Assembly: GCF_024730565.1 (NCBI RefSeq)
Contig: NZ_CP077725.1
Location: 2,418,001-2,482,000 of the forward strand
Origin: Clostridium sp. CM027
GTDB lineage: Bacteria > Bacillota > Clostridia > Clostridiales > Clostridiaceae
Reading direction: 5' to 3'
Length of the DNA stretch: 64,000 nucleotides
In this document: in pieces, positions 17,426 to 27,004 of the stretch
Numbering within the stretch: the stretch's first letter is position 1
How the letters are laid out: each line of letters begins with the position of its first letter
Position numbers and translations under genes: made by a program
Notes under the pieces: model-generated
What the model saw: the letters and a program-made list of their open reading frames with translations, nothing else
What the model was told of the DNA's origin: nothing
Database searches by the model: none

Positions 17426-17902
17426 ATGAAAAATTCAAAAAAAATATTTTTTACCCTTATAACAATACTTCCTCTACTCTTTTTATCTTTTATTATTTTC
17501 ATATCTTTCGCCATAGCCTCGGACTATAGACATGGGAACACAAATATCTCTGAAATAGTTCCACCTCTCATAATACTACCTTTAATACTTTTATTAATCT
17601 TTGGAGTAATTTATTTAATTGGTCATTTTGTATTTATGGATTCAAAGAGAAGGGGTATGGACCCTTGGCTTTGGACAATGGTGGCACTATTTGTTCCAAA
17701 CCTTATAGGTTTAATAATCTATCTAGTCGTAAGGAATTCCTACACTAAAACAATGTGCAAAAGCTGTGGAAATCCTGTAGATGATCACTTTATGAATTGT
17801 CCATTCTGTGGCTTTAAGCTTAAAGATAACTGTAGTTCTTGTGGATTCCCAGTAGAACCTGAGTGGAATATTTGTCCCAAATGTGCCTCTAAATTAAAGT
17901 AG
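17426..17902 (+). CDS. Membrane protein with C-terminal double zinc ribbon
   Basis: 158 residues. Three hydrophobic segments (about 7-30, 43-68 and 82-103) are followed by two CxxC..CxxC ribbons (CKSCG..CPFCG and CSSCG..CPKCA, about 111-157) predicted to face the cytoplasm. The middle contains a DPWLWTMVALFVPNLIGLI stretch seen in phospholipase D-nuclease N-terminal-like membrane proteins. It is the third gene of the ECF operon (ribosome site AAAGGAGAG, 13 bp after the anti-sigma gene). It may take part in sensing, but its function is unknown. Confidence 0.65.
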   Translation: MKNSKKIFFTLITILPLLFLSFIIFISFAIASDYRHGNTNISEIVPPLIILPLILLLIFGVIYLIGHFVFMDSKRRGMDPWLWTMVALFVPNLIGLIIYLVVRNSYTKTMCKSCGNPVDDHFMNCPFCGFKLKDNCSSCGFPVEPEWNICPKCASKLK

Positions 17903-17950
17903 GATAAATAACTTTCTATAGGAGCTTTTCCTTTTATTATTTCACTAAAA

Positions 17951-18006
17951 AAAATGGATAAAGAAATGCTAATTTTAATTAACACATTCTTTTATCCATT
18001 TTTATT
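17951..18006. terminator. Bidirectional terminator between ECF operon and YdbC-like gene
   Basis: AAAATGGATAAA and TTTATCCATTTT arms with A-run before and T-run after. It serves the convergent genes ending at 17902 (plus) and 18038 (minus). Confidence 0.75.
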
Positions 18007-18037
18007 TTAAGAAGTCAATATCCCCATAGTAATATTC

Positions 18038-18259
18038 TTATATTTCCATACTATTCAAAATATCTTTAAGTTTCTTTAAATCTTCTACAGATAAAGTAAT
18101 CCCCTTACCCATCTTCTTATGCTCGCAATCCCAATCTCTAATATCATATTTAGGATCTTTATCATTCCAAGAGACAAGGTTTAGTTCCTTTGTCCATCCC
18201 TTTGCTGACTCGGAAATCACCCCTGATTTTTCTTTTATTTCAAATTTAATTTCTGCCAT
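18038..18259 (-). CDS. YdbC-like PC4 family single-strand DNA-binding protein
   Basis: A 73-residue protein matching the PC4/YdbC family of small Firmicute proteins that bind single-stranded nucleic acid as dimers. Visible are the N-terminal strand MAEIKFEIKEK, the conserved GWTKELNLVSWNDKDPKYDI and IRDWDCEHKKMGKGITL stretches, and the C-terminal helix LKKLKDIL used for dimerisation. Monocistronic; ribosome site GGAGGG. The cellular role in bacteria is not established. Confidence 0.85.
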   Translation of the reverse strand: MAEIKFEIKEKSGVISESAKGWTKELNLVSWNDKDPKYDIRDWDCEHKKMGKGITLSVEDLKKLKDILNSMEI

Positions 18260-18374
18260 TTAAAATCCCTCCAATAATAGTTTTTTTATTTATTCGAAAA
18301 TCTATTTCTCAAAATCGTCGCAAAGTTTACTTACTATTTTCTCATAAATATAAAAATAAGCACACAAGGGATGT

Positions 18375-19763
18375 TTATATATCAATAGTAAATATAAATT
18401 CTGCCCCAGCTACTTGGTTATTCTTACATTTAATGTTTCCGCCATGGGCTTCTACAATATATTTGCATATTGATAATCCGAGTCCAGAACCCGGGATGCT
18501 CATACTTCTAGATTTTTCTGCTCTATAGAATTTATTAAAAACATAGGTCATATCTCCTAAACTAATACCACTTCCATTGTCCATTACAGAAAAAGCTATC
18601 TTATTTTCAGTTTCAAGATAAAAAACAGTAATTTTTATCTTGCCATTTTCATGATTAGTATATTTTATACTATTCTCTATAAGATTGTAAATTACCTGTG
18701 TTATACGGCTTTTATCCATAGAAACCATTACATTTGCAGCATTGCACTGATATTCAAAGGTAAGTCCATAATGTTCCACTAAAAGCTTTAATTCTAATAT
18801 TACCTTTTTTAAATATATATCCAAATAACACTCACTTTTTACAATTTTCAGTTCATTCAATTCTGCATTGGAATGCTCTGACAAATCGTTAACCATTTTA
18901 GTAATTACCTCAGATTTTCGAATAATAACTTCCACATATTTTTTGCGTTTTTCTTCAGTGTTTGAAATGCCATCTCGCATGCCTTCACTATAAGCTTTAA
19001 TTGTCGATATAGGTGTTTTCAAATCATGAGAAATGCAGGAAATAAGTTCCTTTTGAGACCTTTTTAATTCCTTTTCTTTTTCTCTCTTTTCCTTTAATTG
19101 ATCTCGCATTAATTCGAACCCATATGTTAATTCAGCCACTTCATTCTGTAGCAATCTATTGCCTCTTGCGCGTGCTACTGGAATGTCATAATTACCTTCA
19201 ATAATTGCTTTTGAGGACTGGTTTATTTCAAGCAGTGGATCTAAGACATGGTATTTCATATAAATATTTATGGCAATTAGTATAAGTAGCACAAGGATAA
19301 TTCCACAAATAATTGGAGCAAATAAATAGAACAAGTTTTCTATTTCTGTACGCTTTAATATCTGCTGTCTTGGTATAGTAAACACAGCAAATTTGTCTAC
19401 CTTTTTCCCACTTAACAAAACAAAGGAAACTTTAATTTGTTTGTTATTCTTTTCATAAAAACTTTTATCAGTTTGGAGAACCTCTTTAAGATTTATAAAT
19501 TCCCCTTGTTTATAATCATTTTTGTCACTGGTATAAACAACCATTCCATCTAAATCAAACACTGTATAAGAAAACTCACCTTGTTTATATTGTTTTGATT
19601 CTAGTTCATTGACTTGACTGGCTACTAGAATTCTGGCCTTATTATAAAGAATTTCCTCTTTATTATTTGAATATCTTATCATGGACATTAATGTGGATAT
19701 TACCAAAATGAGCACTATAAAAAAATGTAACCCTATTTGTTGTTTGAAAATTCTATTTTTCAT
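18375..19763 (-). CDS. Sensor histidine kinase of an ABC transporter-linked two-component system
   Basis: 462 residues. Two membrane helices (about 10-30 and 145-167) enclose an extracellular sensor of about 110 residues. A HAMP segment, a dimerisation domain with phospho-acceptor His246 in CISHDLKTP, and a catalytic domain follow (N-box QVIYNLIENSIKYT, G1 MDNGSG, G2 GSGLGLSI). The gene starts 4 bp after the response regulator stop. Last of a four-gene operon (FtsX permease, ATPase, regulator, kinase). The signal is unknown; comparable modules respond to cell-wall-active peptides. Confidence 0.92.
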   Translation of the reverse strand: MKNRIFKQQIGLHFFIVLILVISTLMSMIRYSNNKEEILYNKARILVASQVNELESKQYKQGEFSYTVFDLDGMVVYTSDKNDYKQGEFINLKEVLQTDKSFYEKNNKQIKVSFVLLSGKKVDKFAVFTIPRQQILKRTEIENLFYLFAPIICGIILVLLILIAINIYMKYHVLDPLLEINQSSKAIIEGNYDIPVARARGNRLLQNEVAELTYGFELMRDQLKEKREKEKELKRSQKELISCISHDLKTPISTIKAYSEGMRDGISNTEEKRKKYVEVIIRKSEVITKMVNDLSEHSNAELNELKIVKSECYLDIYLKKVILELKLLVEHYGLTFEYQCNAANVMVSMDKSRITQVIYNLIENSIKYTNHENGKIKITVFYLETENKIAFSVMDNGSGISLGDMTYVFNKFYRAEKSRSMSIPGSGLGLSICKYIVEAHGGNIKCKNNQVAGAEFIFTIDI

Positions 19764-19767
19764 AATT

Positions 19768-20454
19768 TTATACAGATAACTTGTATCCTACTCCCCATAC
19801 TGTTTTGATATAACAAAGTCCAAAATTATTCAACTTTTCTCGAATTCTTTTTATATAAACTGCCACACTACTAATATCACCAAATTCATTCATACCCCAA
19901 ACCTCTTGGTATATTTGCTGCTTTGAAAATACTTGATTTACATGCCTTGCAAAAAAATATAAGACTTCAAATTCTTTTGTGGTAAAATCTATGATTTTTT
20001 CATCTATACTTGCCTCATAGCTTTCCTTACTAATTCTAAGCTTACCAATAGTAATAATCACAGAAGGAGCTTTCGATTGTTCGAGCTCTTTATACCTTCT
20101 TAAATGGGCTTTTACTCTTGCCACAAGTTCCAACGGACTAAAGGGCTTTGTGACATAATCATCTGCTCCAATTCCAAGGGAAATCACTTTATCCATCTCT
20201 CCACTTTTAGCAGATACCATTATTATAGGTATATTAGAATTATTTCGAATTTGCTTACAAACCTCCATACCATTTACTTTAGGGAGCATAATATCAAGAA
20301 GTACAAGTTCTGGTTTTTTGGATTTAAAAAGTTTTAATCCTTCCTCGCCATCAAATGAAATGAATATTTTAAAACCTTCTATTTCTAGATAATCGCGTAA
20401 TATTTCAGCTAACTCTTTCTCATCTTCAATAATTAAAATCGTTTTTTGCTCCAT
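19768..20454 (-). CDS. OmpR/PhoB family response regulator
   Basis: 228 residues: receiver domain with acidic pocket EDE, phospho-acceptor Asp54 (LLDIMLPK), conserved Ser/Thr and Lys (KPFSPLEL), then a winged-helix DNA-binding domain ending TVWGVGYKL. Its likely kinase is encoded immediately downstream. OmpR-type regulators bind tandem 10-11 bp direct repeats, and an exact 10-bp tandem repeat lies upstream of the operon at 23661-23680. Confidence 0.93.
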   Translation of the reverse strand: MEQKTILIIEDEKELAEILRDYLEIEGFKIFISFDGEEGLKLFKSKKPELVLLDIMLPKVNGMEVCKQIRNNSNIPIIMVSAKSGEMDKVISLGIGADDYVTKPFSPLELVARVKAHLRRYKELEQSKAPSVIITIGKLRISKESYEASIDEKIIDFTTKEFEVLYFFARHVNQVFSKQQIYQEVWGMNEFGDISSVAVYIKRIREKLNNFGLCYIKTVWGVGYKLSV

Positions 20455-20470
20455 AATATCTCCTATTTTT

Positions 20471-21229
20471 TTACCATCCTCTTTGTTTTAAAAATTCATA
20501 AACTATTTTTTCTCTTTCATCAGCTGTCTCTTTTTTATATTCATCTAATTTTAAATCTCCATCAATATAGCCATCTTTTAAGAATATAATTCGAGTGCCT
20601 CGAAGCGCAGCCTTTAAGTCATGGGTAACCATAACAACTGCTTGACCGCCCTTATGAATATCAGAAAAAATATCTAGTACATTTTCTCCTTGAGCTGAGT
20701 TAAGTGCACCTGTAGGTTCATCGGCAAATAATAGTTCAGGCTCATTTATAAGCGCTCTGCAAATTGCCGCCCTCTGACTTTGTCCACCAGATAATTGACT
20801 GGGGAATTTTTTTTTGTGATCTGTTAACTCCATTTTCTCTAATAACTCATCAATTTTTTTATCAATGTCAAATTTCTTTTTATTAGTTTTATAGGTTGGA
20901 CTTACAATATTCTCATAAATGGTTAGATCAGGAATAAGGTTAATCCCTTGAAATACAAATCCGATTTTGTTTCTTCGTAAATCAGCCATTTCACTTTCCT
21001 TATAATTTGTAATATTTTCATCACCTATAAATACCTCTCCACTAGTTGCTCCATCCATACCGCTTAACAGATAAAGCAAAGTGGATTTACCAGAGCCGGA
21101 ACTTCCCATAACTACTGTAAAGTCTTCTTTATTTATCTCAAGATTTAAGTTTTTGATTACGTTATTTACTTCACCATCACTTAAAAAACTTTTGCACAAT
21201 AAGCTTGTTTTAATTATAACATTATCCAT
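20471..21229 (-). CDS. ABC transporter ATPase (MacB/LolD-BceA type)
   Basis: 252 residues. Walker A GSSGSGKST, signature LSGGQSQR, Walker B LLFADEPTGAL and His in VVMVTHD. The type pairs with FtsX-like permeases, and the permease gene lies just upstream. It powers a mechanotransmission or efflux cycle, not import. The start is the ATG behind GTGAGGTAG. Second gene of the four-gene operon. Confidence 0.92.
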   Translation of the reverse strand: MDNVIIKTSLLCKSFLSDGEVNNVIKNLNLEINKEDFTVVMGSSGSGKSTLLYLLSGMDGATSGEVFIGDENITNYKESEMADLRRNKIGFVFQGINLIPDLTIYENIVSPTYKTNKKKFDIDKKIDELLEKMELTDHKKKFPSQLSGGQSQRAAICRALINEPELLFADEPTGALNSAQGENVLDIFSDIHKGGQAVVMVTHDLKAALRGTRIIFLKDGYIDGDLKLDEYKKETADEREKIVYEFLKQRGW

Positions 21230-21258
21230 AAAATTCTACCTCACTATTTTTTATTTTT

Positions 21259-23568
21259 TTATTCTTGCCCGAGCTCTGTTAGGTGATTACTAAATAATCC
21301 AGTTGATGATAATACAGCACTTAGTAAGAACACAAATAGTATTCCAGTATTACCCATAACCAAAGTTGCAACATTATAAGTCACCAGATATTGTGAAAAT
21401 CCAAACATAGATAAGGCCATAACCATAGTTTTAGGAAATGTTACAATAAAGATTGGCACAGTTACTAAGATTGATACTAATGCAATAATCCCAATGTAAC
21501 ATAAATTCGTTAGTAATAAATGCTTTCCTGTATAGCCAATAGATTTGAAAATATTATGTTTCTTTCGCTCTTTTATATTTTTTAAATATACTATGCAGAA
21601 AAGATTCAATGCACCAATAATCATAACCAATACCATAAAGGGAGCAATTGCCTCCTTTTGAGGTCCACATATCATATCCATAATATTGCTGTATTTATTT
21701 GATCGATCTATTATTTTCAAATCATTTTTCATTTTATTATTATATTTCACAATAAACTGATTTTTATCTACATTCTTATTTAGATAAATGGATGCTTCAT
21801 CGAAAGAAAACTTTACTCCATTTTTTTCCAAGGTAGAACTTAGAAGTCTGCAGGTTCTCCCAAGCTCATAGTACCCTTGGCTAGTTCCTACAATAAGAAG
21901 GCTTACTTTTTTATCTGGGGTTAAATAGATATCCACATAATCGCCTACATCCTTTTTCATTTCTTTCGCGATTAAATTTCCTAGCACAATTTCATCACTG
22001 TGTATTGGATTGCGTCCTTTCACTACCGGCATATCAATATTTTTATAAGTCTCATACACCATCCTTGCAATATTGGGGTCTCCCATCCCTTTGGTCCATT
22101 TCATCATAACATTTGAATTTGCAGTTGTTTTAATAACACGCTTAACATCTGCATCTGTTAATAAAACACGGCAATTTTCGTCAAATTTCACCTGGTTTTC
22201 AGAAACGGCTGCTACATCAAATTTATCAAAACCTATCCAATAGTAATTGTTATCCTTCATGGTATCTAATACGGAAATGGATGATAACGCAAAATTTACA
22301 CAATAAATAGAAATCACACAAGTGAGAATAATATAACAGGTGTTTTTTTTATCTCTTTGCATATTTCTAACTGCTATTCCTAGTGGAGAAAAACTTAATT
22401 TTTCTGTAAAGGGATGATTTTTTGTTTTACGAGTGCCAAGCTGATTTTCTCTTCCATTTAACACAATAACCGGTTTTATATCTTTCAATTTATTTATTAC
22501 TAAATAAACTTGAAGTAATACAAAGCCATTGATTAAGAAAAAACATATTGATGCAGGAAACCATATACTAGCATGATTAGTTTCACCAATATTAGCAAAG
22601 ATTTGCTTAGTAAATTTACTTGAAATAAATGAAGAACAAATGATTCCTAGAACACTTCCACTTGCTACAATAAAGAAATATAGTTCCATATAAATTCTCA
22701 TAATAGATTTTGATGAATAACCAATGGTTTTATAAATAGCTATAGTTTTGCTATCTTGAATTAGAGCATTTTTGATCATATAGCGAATCATCATGCTACT
22801 TACTAAAAGCACAAGAATGCTTGCTGCCAGCAATATACCGCCTAAAATCTTCTCTGATATAGCACTGTTACTCATACTATCTTCTATGGTCATGGCTCTT
22901 CCTTCTAATACGCCATGATTTTTCACGCGGTATTCGCTAATAATATCATTTCCAGTAATACTCTTATCGCTAAACACTGCTATAACCTTTGAAGTTTCTA
23001 ACTCTTCTGGAATTTCACTCACAAGAAATTCACAATTAAATGCTAAAGATATAGAGTATGGATCTGCATAAATGGCTGCTACTTTGTAAGTATAATTTCT
23101 ACTGCCACTCCATAAAACAATTTTTCCGCCAACCTTTATATTATATTCATTTGAGAGTGCAGCTGGAATAAAGCACTCTCCTTCCTTAGGCACATCAACT
23201 TTATTGCTAATAGATCTTATCTTCCCATATACACTTCCCTCATATTTGGTTAAACTTGCAAATGTTTCCACATTTTTACCTTTATAAGATATTTTTTCTG
23301 TTATCCAATGTCTGTTAATTAATACTGTTTTTGATACAGAGTCTAATCCTTCTATTCTTTTGGATAACTCACCGATTTCTTTTTCTCCTTTTTCAAGAGG
23401 AAATACTTTTACTTTCGGAGATTGGCACTCTTTTTGGAGATCTTCAAAGGGTTTTTGTAATGATGATATCATCATTATAGAACTTGACATTAGCATGGTA
23501 CAAATTAATATGATAAAAAAAATCATAATGCTCTGCATTTTTCGTTGTCTTAATTTTTTAACCCACAT
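21259..23568 (-). CDS. FtsX-like ABC permease, large (MacB/Vex type)
   Basis: 769 residues. One N-terminal helix, a long extracellular domain (about 40-235), a first FtsX block of three helices (about 240-365), another helix and extracellular domain (about 405-620), and a final FtsX block (about 630-769). Each FtsX block contains the conserved turn (TIAIYKTIGYSSKSIM and HNIFKSIGYTGKHLL). First gene of the operon, behind GAAAGGA. The duplicated FtsX architecture fits transporters that export or sense amphipathic peptides. The substrate is unknown. Confidence 0.9.
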   Translation of the reverse strand: MWVKKLRQRKMQSIMIFFIILICTMLMSSSIMMISSLQKPFEDLQKECQSPKVKVFPLEKGEKEIGELSKRIEGLDSVSKTVLINRHWITEKISYKGKNVETFASLTKYEGSVYGKIRSISNKVDVPKEGECFIPAALSNEYNIKVGGKIVLWSGSRNYTYKVAAIYADPYSISLAFNCEFLVSEIPEELETSKVIAVFSDKSITGNDIISEYRVKNHGVLEGRAMTIEDSMSNSAISEKILGGILLAASILVLLVSSMMIRYMIKNALIQDSKTIAIYKTIGYSSKSIMRIYMELYFFIVASGSVLGIICSSFISSKFTKQIFANIGETNHASIWFPASICFFLINGFVLLQVYLVINKLKDIKPVIVLNGRENQLGTRKTKNHPFTEKLSFSPLGIAVRNMQRDKKNTCYIILTCVISIYCVNFALSSISVLDTMKDNNYYWIGFDKFDVAAVSENQVKFDENCRVLLTDADVKRVIKTTANSNVMMKWTKGMGDPNIARMVYETYKNIDMPVVKGRNPIHSDEIVLGNLIAKEMKKDVGDYVDIYLTPDKKVSLLIVGTSQGYYELGRTCRLLSSTLEKNGVKFSFDEASIYLNKNVDKNQFIVKYNNKMKNDLKIIDRSNKYSNIMDMICGPQKEAIAPFMVLVMIIGALNLFCIVYLKNIKERKKHNIFKSIGYTGKHLLLTNLCYIGIIALVSILVTVPIFIVTFPKTMVMALSMFGFSQYLVTYNVATLVMGNTGILFVFLLSAVLSSTGLFSNHLTELGQE

Positions 23569-23660
23569 AACTTACAATCGTCCTTTCTTTTATTATTAAT
23601 GAATAACTTATTTATCATCATAAGATTATCATACAATTCAATTGTTAAATAAAAATAGGA

Positions 23661-23680
23661 TAATTATGAATAATTATGAA
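23661..23680 (-). promoter_or_regulatory. Tandem 10-bp direct repeat upstream of FtsX operon
   Basis: TAATTATGAA occurs twice head to tail with no gap, about 93-112 bp before the permease ATG. Two direct repeats one helical turn apart are the usual OmpR-family operator. Binding by the operon regulator is inferred. Confidence 0.5.
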
Positions 23681-23766
23681 TAAAATCACCATTAAATATC
23701 CTTAGCCTTTTAATTAAGCTTAATCAATAATTAAGCGCGCTTGAGATATATTTCGAGAATAAAAAA

Positions 23767-23798
23767 ACACAACATATAAAAAATCTTATACATTGTGT
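23767..23798 (-). terminator. Terminator of topoisomerase III gene
   Basis: Imperfect 13-bp stem (ACACAA..TATAA with TTATA..TTGTGT) followed on the minus strand by seven T residues, 9 bp past the stop. Confidence 0.7.
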
Positions 23799-23806
23799 CA
23801 TTTTCA

Positions 23807-25969
23807 CTATTTTAAATTAAACTTAGCAAAAGCCTCGGCCATTGCAGAATTACCAGTTCCTTCATCTTCCTTATTCTGTTGATTCAAAAATCTACTGACA
23901 TCTTTTTTGTTTAAAGCACTTTTTTCTGAGTCGCGACGTTTGTTAAAGGCTGAAAGTTTTTCTCTGTATCCACAACCACAAACAAAAATCTTATTGTCTC
24001 CATCCCCTCTAATCTCCATTTTCTTGTGACAAGTAGGGCAACGTGCATTAGAAACTTGTGAAACTCCTTTACGATATCCACATTCCCTATCTGGGCATAC
24101 GAGCATCTTTCCCCTTTTGCCTTTAACTTCAAGAAGATACTTACTACACTCAGGACATTTCATTCTTGTGGCGTTGTCATGTTTATATATTTCGCCAGAA
24201 GCTGCAACATTCTTCACAAGCTTCACTGCATATTCCCTCATATCTTTTACGAAATTCATGGAATTAGCTTTTCCTTTACTTATAAGTTGAAGCTGTTTTT
24301 CCCACTTAGCCGTAAGCTCTGGGGATTTTAATTCCTGCGGAACTAAACCTATTAGCTGTATTCCTTTTGAGGTTGGGAATATATCTTTGCCTCTTCTCTC
24401 CATATAAAAGATGTTAAATAATTTTTCAATAACATCTGCTCTCGTAGCTGGAGTTCCCAGACCTGATGTATTATCCAATGCTTCTCTTAGACTTTCATCC
24501 TGGATATTTTTTCCTGGATGCTCCATAGCTGTAAGCAGCGTTGCTTCATTGTATCTTGCTGGTGGCTTAGTTTTTTCATTTTCGAATTTAACTAAAGTAA
24601 GTTTAACTTCTTCACCTTTATTAATTGGTGGAAGTGACTGATCTTTGTCTTCTCCACCCTCAGAACTGCTTATTTCTTTCCAGCCCTTTGACTTAACTAT
24701 TTTTCCTTTTGCAGAAAAAGTCTCACCCTTAACATTTATCTTCACAGTAGTTTGCTCATACTCAAAAGGTTGACTTAGAACCTCTAAAAATCTTTTTACA
24801 ACTAAGTCATAAATGCTTCTTTCTTCTTTGTTAAGGCTTGATAAATCTACATGTTGCTCTGTTGGAATTATAGCATGATGATCTGATACCTTGCTATTAT
24901 CCACAAGTCTACTTGTAGTATGTATCCTTCCTTTTATTATACTTCTAGCAGCTTTCTCATACGGTCCTATAGCAATGCTCTTTAATCTGTCGAGAAGCGT
25001 TGCTACAATATCTGTGGTAATATGTCTAGAGTCCGTTCTTGGATAAGATAATATCTTATGATTTTCATATAATCTCTGCATTATATTAAGAGTTTGCTTT
25101 GCAGAATATCCAAATTTTCTATTTGCATCCCTTTGAAGCTCCGTTAAATCATATGCAAGTGGAGGGAGCTCTTTTTTAGATGCTTTATTTAACTCGGAAA
25201 CAGTTCCCATTTGATTATTTACCTTATTAGCTATATCTTCTGCCTTTTGCTTGTCAAATGTACGTGCTTCACCATTTTTACTAGACCAATGAACTGTAAA
25301 ATTATTTACCTTTCCATTTACTGTCCAGTAATCCTTTGGAATGAATCTCTTAATTTCGTTTTCTCTTTCAACAATAAGTGCCAAAGTTGGTGTTTGAACT
25401 CTTCCTGCAGACAATTGAGCGTTATATTTACAAGTTAATGCTCTTGTAACATTAAGCCCTATTAGCCAATCTGCTTCTGCTCTTGATTGCGCTGCCCAAA
25501 ATAGGTTTTCATAATCTTTTCCAGGTTTAAGATTCGCAAATCCATCCTTTATTGCTTTTTCAGTTTGAGAAGAAATCCACAACCTTTTAATTGGCTTTCT
25601 AAATCCTGCTTTTTGAATAATCCAACGTGCTACTAGTTCTCCTTCACGTCCCGAATCTGTAGCAATAATAAGCTCATCTACATCAGTTCTTTTTAGGAGT
25701 TCATGTACAATCTTATATTGCTTTGAAGTTTCCTTAATAACTACCAGTTTTAAGTCCTTTGGCAGCATAGGAAGATCTTCCATTTTCCAACTTTTATATT
25801 TTTGATCATAATCCTCCGGACCAGCTAGTGTAACAAGATGTCCGAGTGCCCAAGTTACAATATACTTTTGTCCCATTAAATACCCATTTCCACCTTGAGT
25901 GCAATTTAAAACTTTCGCTAGTTCACGGCCTACAGAGGGTTTCTCTGCAAGCACCAATATTTTTCCCAT
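23807..25969 (-). CDS. topB: DNA topoisomerase III (type IA)
   Basis: 720 residues. The N-terminal Toprim domain carries LAEKPSVGRELAKVL and TDSGREGELVARW (metal-binding DxD/E). The active-site tyrosine is Tyr309 in SYPRTDSR. The C-terminus has two cysteine clusters (CPECSKYLL.. CPDRECG and CPTCHKKM..CGCG). The enzyme passes single strands to resolve precatenanes and recombination intermediates. Length and motifs fit the Firmicute TopB. Monocistronic, with GAGGAAG before the ATG. Plasmid and ICE-borne copies of TopB exist, but nothing else here suggests a mobile element. Confidence 0.94.
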   Translation of the reverse strand: MGKILVLAEKPSVGRELAKVLNCTQGGNGYLMGQKYIVTWALGHLVTLAGPEDYDQKYKSWKMEDLPMLPKDLKLVVIKETSKQYKIVHELLKRTDVDELIIATDSGREGELVARWIIQKAGFRKPIKRLWISSQTEKAIKDGFANLKPGKDYENLFWAAQSRAEADWLIGLNVTRALTCKYNAQLSAGRVQTPTLALIVERENEIKRFIPKDYWTVNGKVNNFTVHWSSKNGEARTFDKQKAEDIANKVNNQMGTVSELNKASKKELPPLAYDLTELQRDANRKFGYSAKQTLNIMQRLYENHKILSYPRTDSRHITTDIVATLLDRLKSIAIGPYEKAARSIIKGRIHTTSRLVDNSKVSDHHAIIPTEQHVDLSSLNKEERSIYDLVVKRFLEVLSQPFEYEQTTVKINVKGETFSAKGKIVKSKGWKEISSSEGGEDKDQSLPPINKGEEVKLTLVKFENEKTKPPARYNEATLLTAMEHPGKNIQDESLREALDNTSGLGTPATRADVIEKLFNIFYMERRGKDIFPTSKGIQLIGLVPQELKSPELTAKWEKQLQLISKGKANSMNFVKDMREYAVKLVKNVAASGEIYKHDNATRMKCPECSKYLLEVKGKRGKMLVCPDRECGYRKGVSQVSNARCPTCHKKMEIRGDGDNKIFVCGCGYREKLSAFNKRRDSEKSALNKKDVSRFLNQQNKEDEGTGNSAMAEAFAKFNLK

Positions 25970-26212
25970 ATATAAAACTTCCTCTCTTATATATCACGTG
26001 TAGCATACGCTGCACGGATTGATTTCACTTATTTTATTAAAATATGATATAGCAACTATACTCATTATAAACTACTTTATATACAACATTCAATTTTTTG
26101 CAGCTAAAACTGTAATAGTGCAGGTGTTTTTTACTAAAGAAAATGATATACTACATGATATAGTAATATATCACTATGCACTATAATATTAAATAAGTTT
26201 AGAGGTAATTAC

Positions 26213-27004
26213 ATGAATTATATAATATTTGACTTAGAGTTTAATCAAGGCTACAATTACACAAAAGATACTACGAACATAACAAATCCTAAATGTCCTT
26301 TCGAAATAATTCAGATAGGTGCCATAAAACTAAATGATAATTTTGAAACGATTGGGACTCTAGATGTATTAATAAAACCGGAAATATATACTATCATCAA
26401 TCCCTTTGTAAAAGAACTTACCGGAATAACAATGGATGAATTAGATAAAGGCAAACCTTTTAAAGAACTGTATAAAGAACTTTCAGAGTTTATAAACGCT
26501 GACTCAAGCATATTGTGTGTATGGGGAGTCGCTGATATAAAAGAATTATTTCGAAATATAGAATATCATGAATTAGATACCTTGATTGTACCCACAAAAT
26601 ACATAAACATTCAGTCCTACGCTTCTAAAGAGCTTAATTGTCAAAAAGGAATTAACATTGGGCTAGGTAATGCAGCAGAGCTATTAGGCATACCTATTGA
26701 AAGTAAGTTTCATAATGCTTATAATGATGCATTCTATACAGCTGAAGTTTTCAAGAAAATTTATAGCAGTGAAATTAAATCTAGGATATATAATCCTCAT
26801 AAAAACACAAGGGTAACTAGACCCGCTGCTGAAAGTTACAAACTTGACACTTGTAATTTAATGAAACAATTCGAAAAAATGTTCAAAAGGGAAATGACCG
26901 AGGAAGAAAAGTCTATAATTAATTTAGCTTATATTATGGGAAAAACAAATCAATTTCAAGTTGTTTCTGACCCAATATCAAAAAATCGAGTAGGAGCTAA
27001 ATAA
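26213..27004 (+). CDS. DEDDh 3'-5' exonuclease (KapD/DnaQ-like) with intron-derived C-terminus
   Basis: 263 residues. ExoI FDLEFN (Asp, Glu), ExoII around CVWGVADIKEL (Asp) and ExoIII HNAYNDAFYTA (His, Asp) give the DEDDh set. The protein resembles the stand-alone exonucleases of sporulating Firmicutes annotated as KapD/sporulation inhibitor. The last residues NRVGAK and the stop codon are read from the complement of a group IIC intron end (26985 onward). Removing 26985-28897 restores a reading frame ending SKK-stop, directly before a terminator hairpin, so the native protein was probably two residues from here at Ser256-Lys257 plus one Lys. The catalytic domain is unaffected. Confidence 0.85.
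   Translation: MNYIIFDLEFNQGYNYTKDTTNITNPKCPFEIIQIGAIKLNDNFETIGTLDVLIKPEIYTIINPFVKELTGITMDELDKGKPFKELYKELSEFINADSSILCVWGVADIKELFRNIEYHELDTLIVPTKYINIQSYASKELNCQKGINIGLGNAAELLGIPIESKFHNAYNDAFYTAEVFKKIYSSEIKSRIYNPHKNTRVTRPAAESYKLDTCNLMKQFEKMFKREMTEEEKSIINLAYIMGKTNQFQVVSDPISKNRVGAK

Noticed and set aside
17785-17985. Minus-strand open frame over the zinc-ribbon gene end
   Set aside because: It overlaps the cysteine-rich coding end and a terminator, with no independent evidence for translation.
23911-24132. Minus-strand frame within the topoisomerase III zinc region
   Set aside because: It is an alternative frame of the same strand inside a well-conserved gene; the cysteine motifs are in the topB frame.
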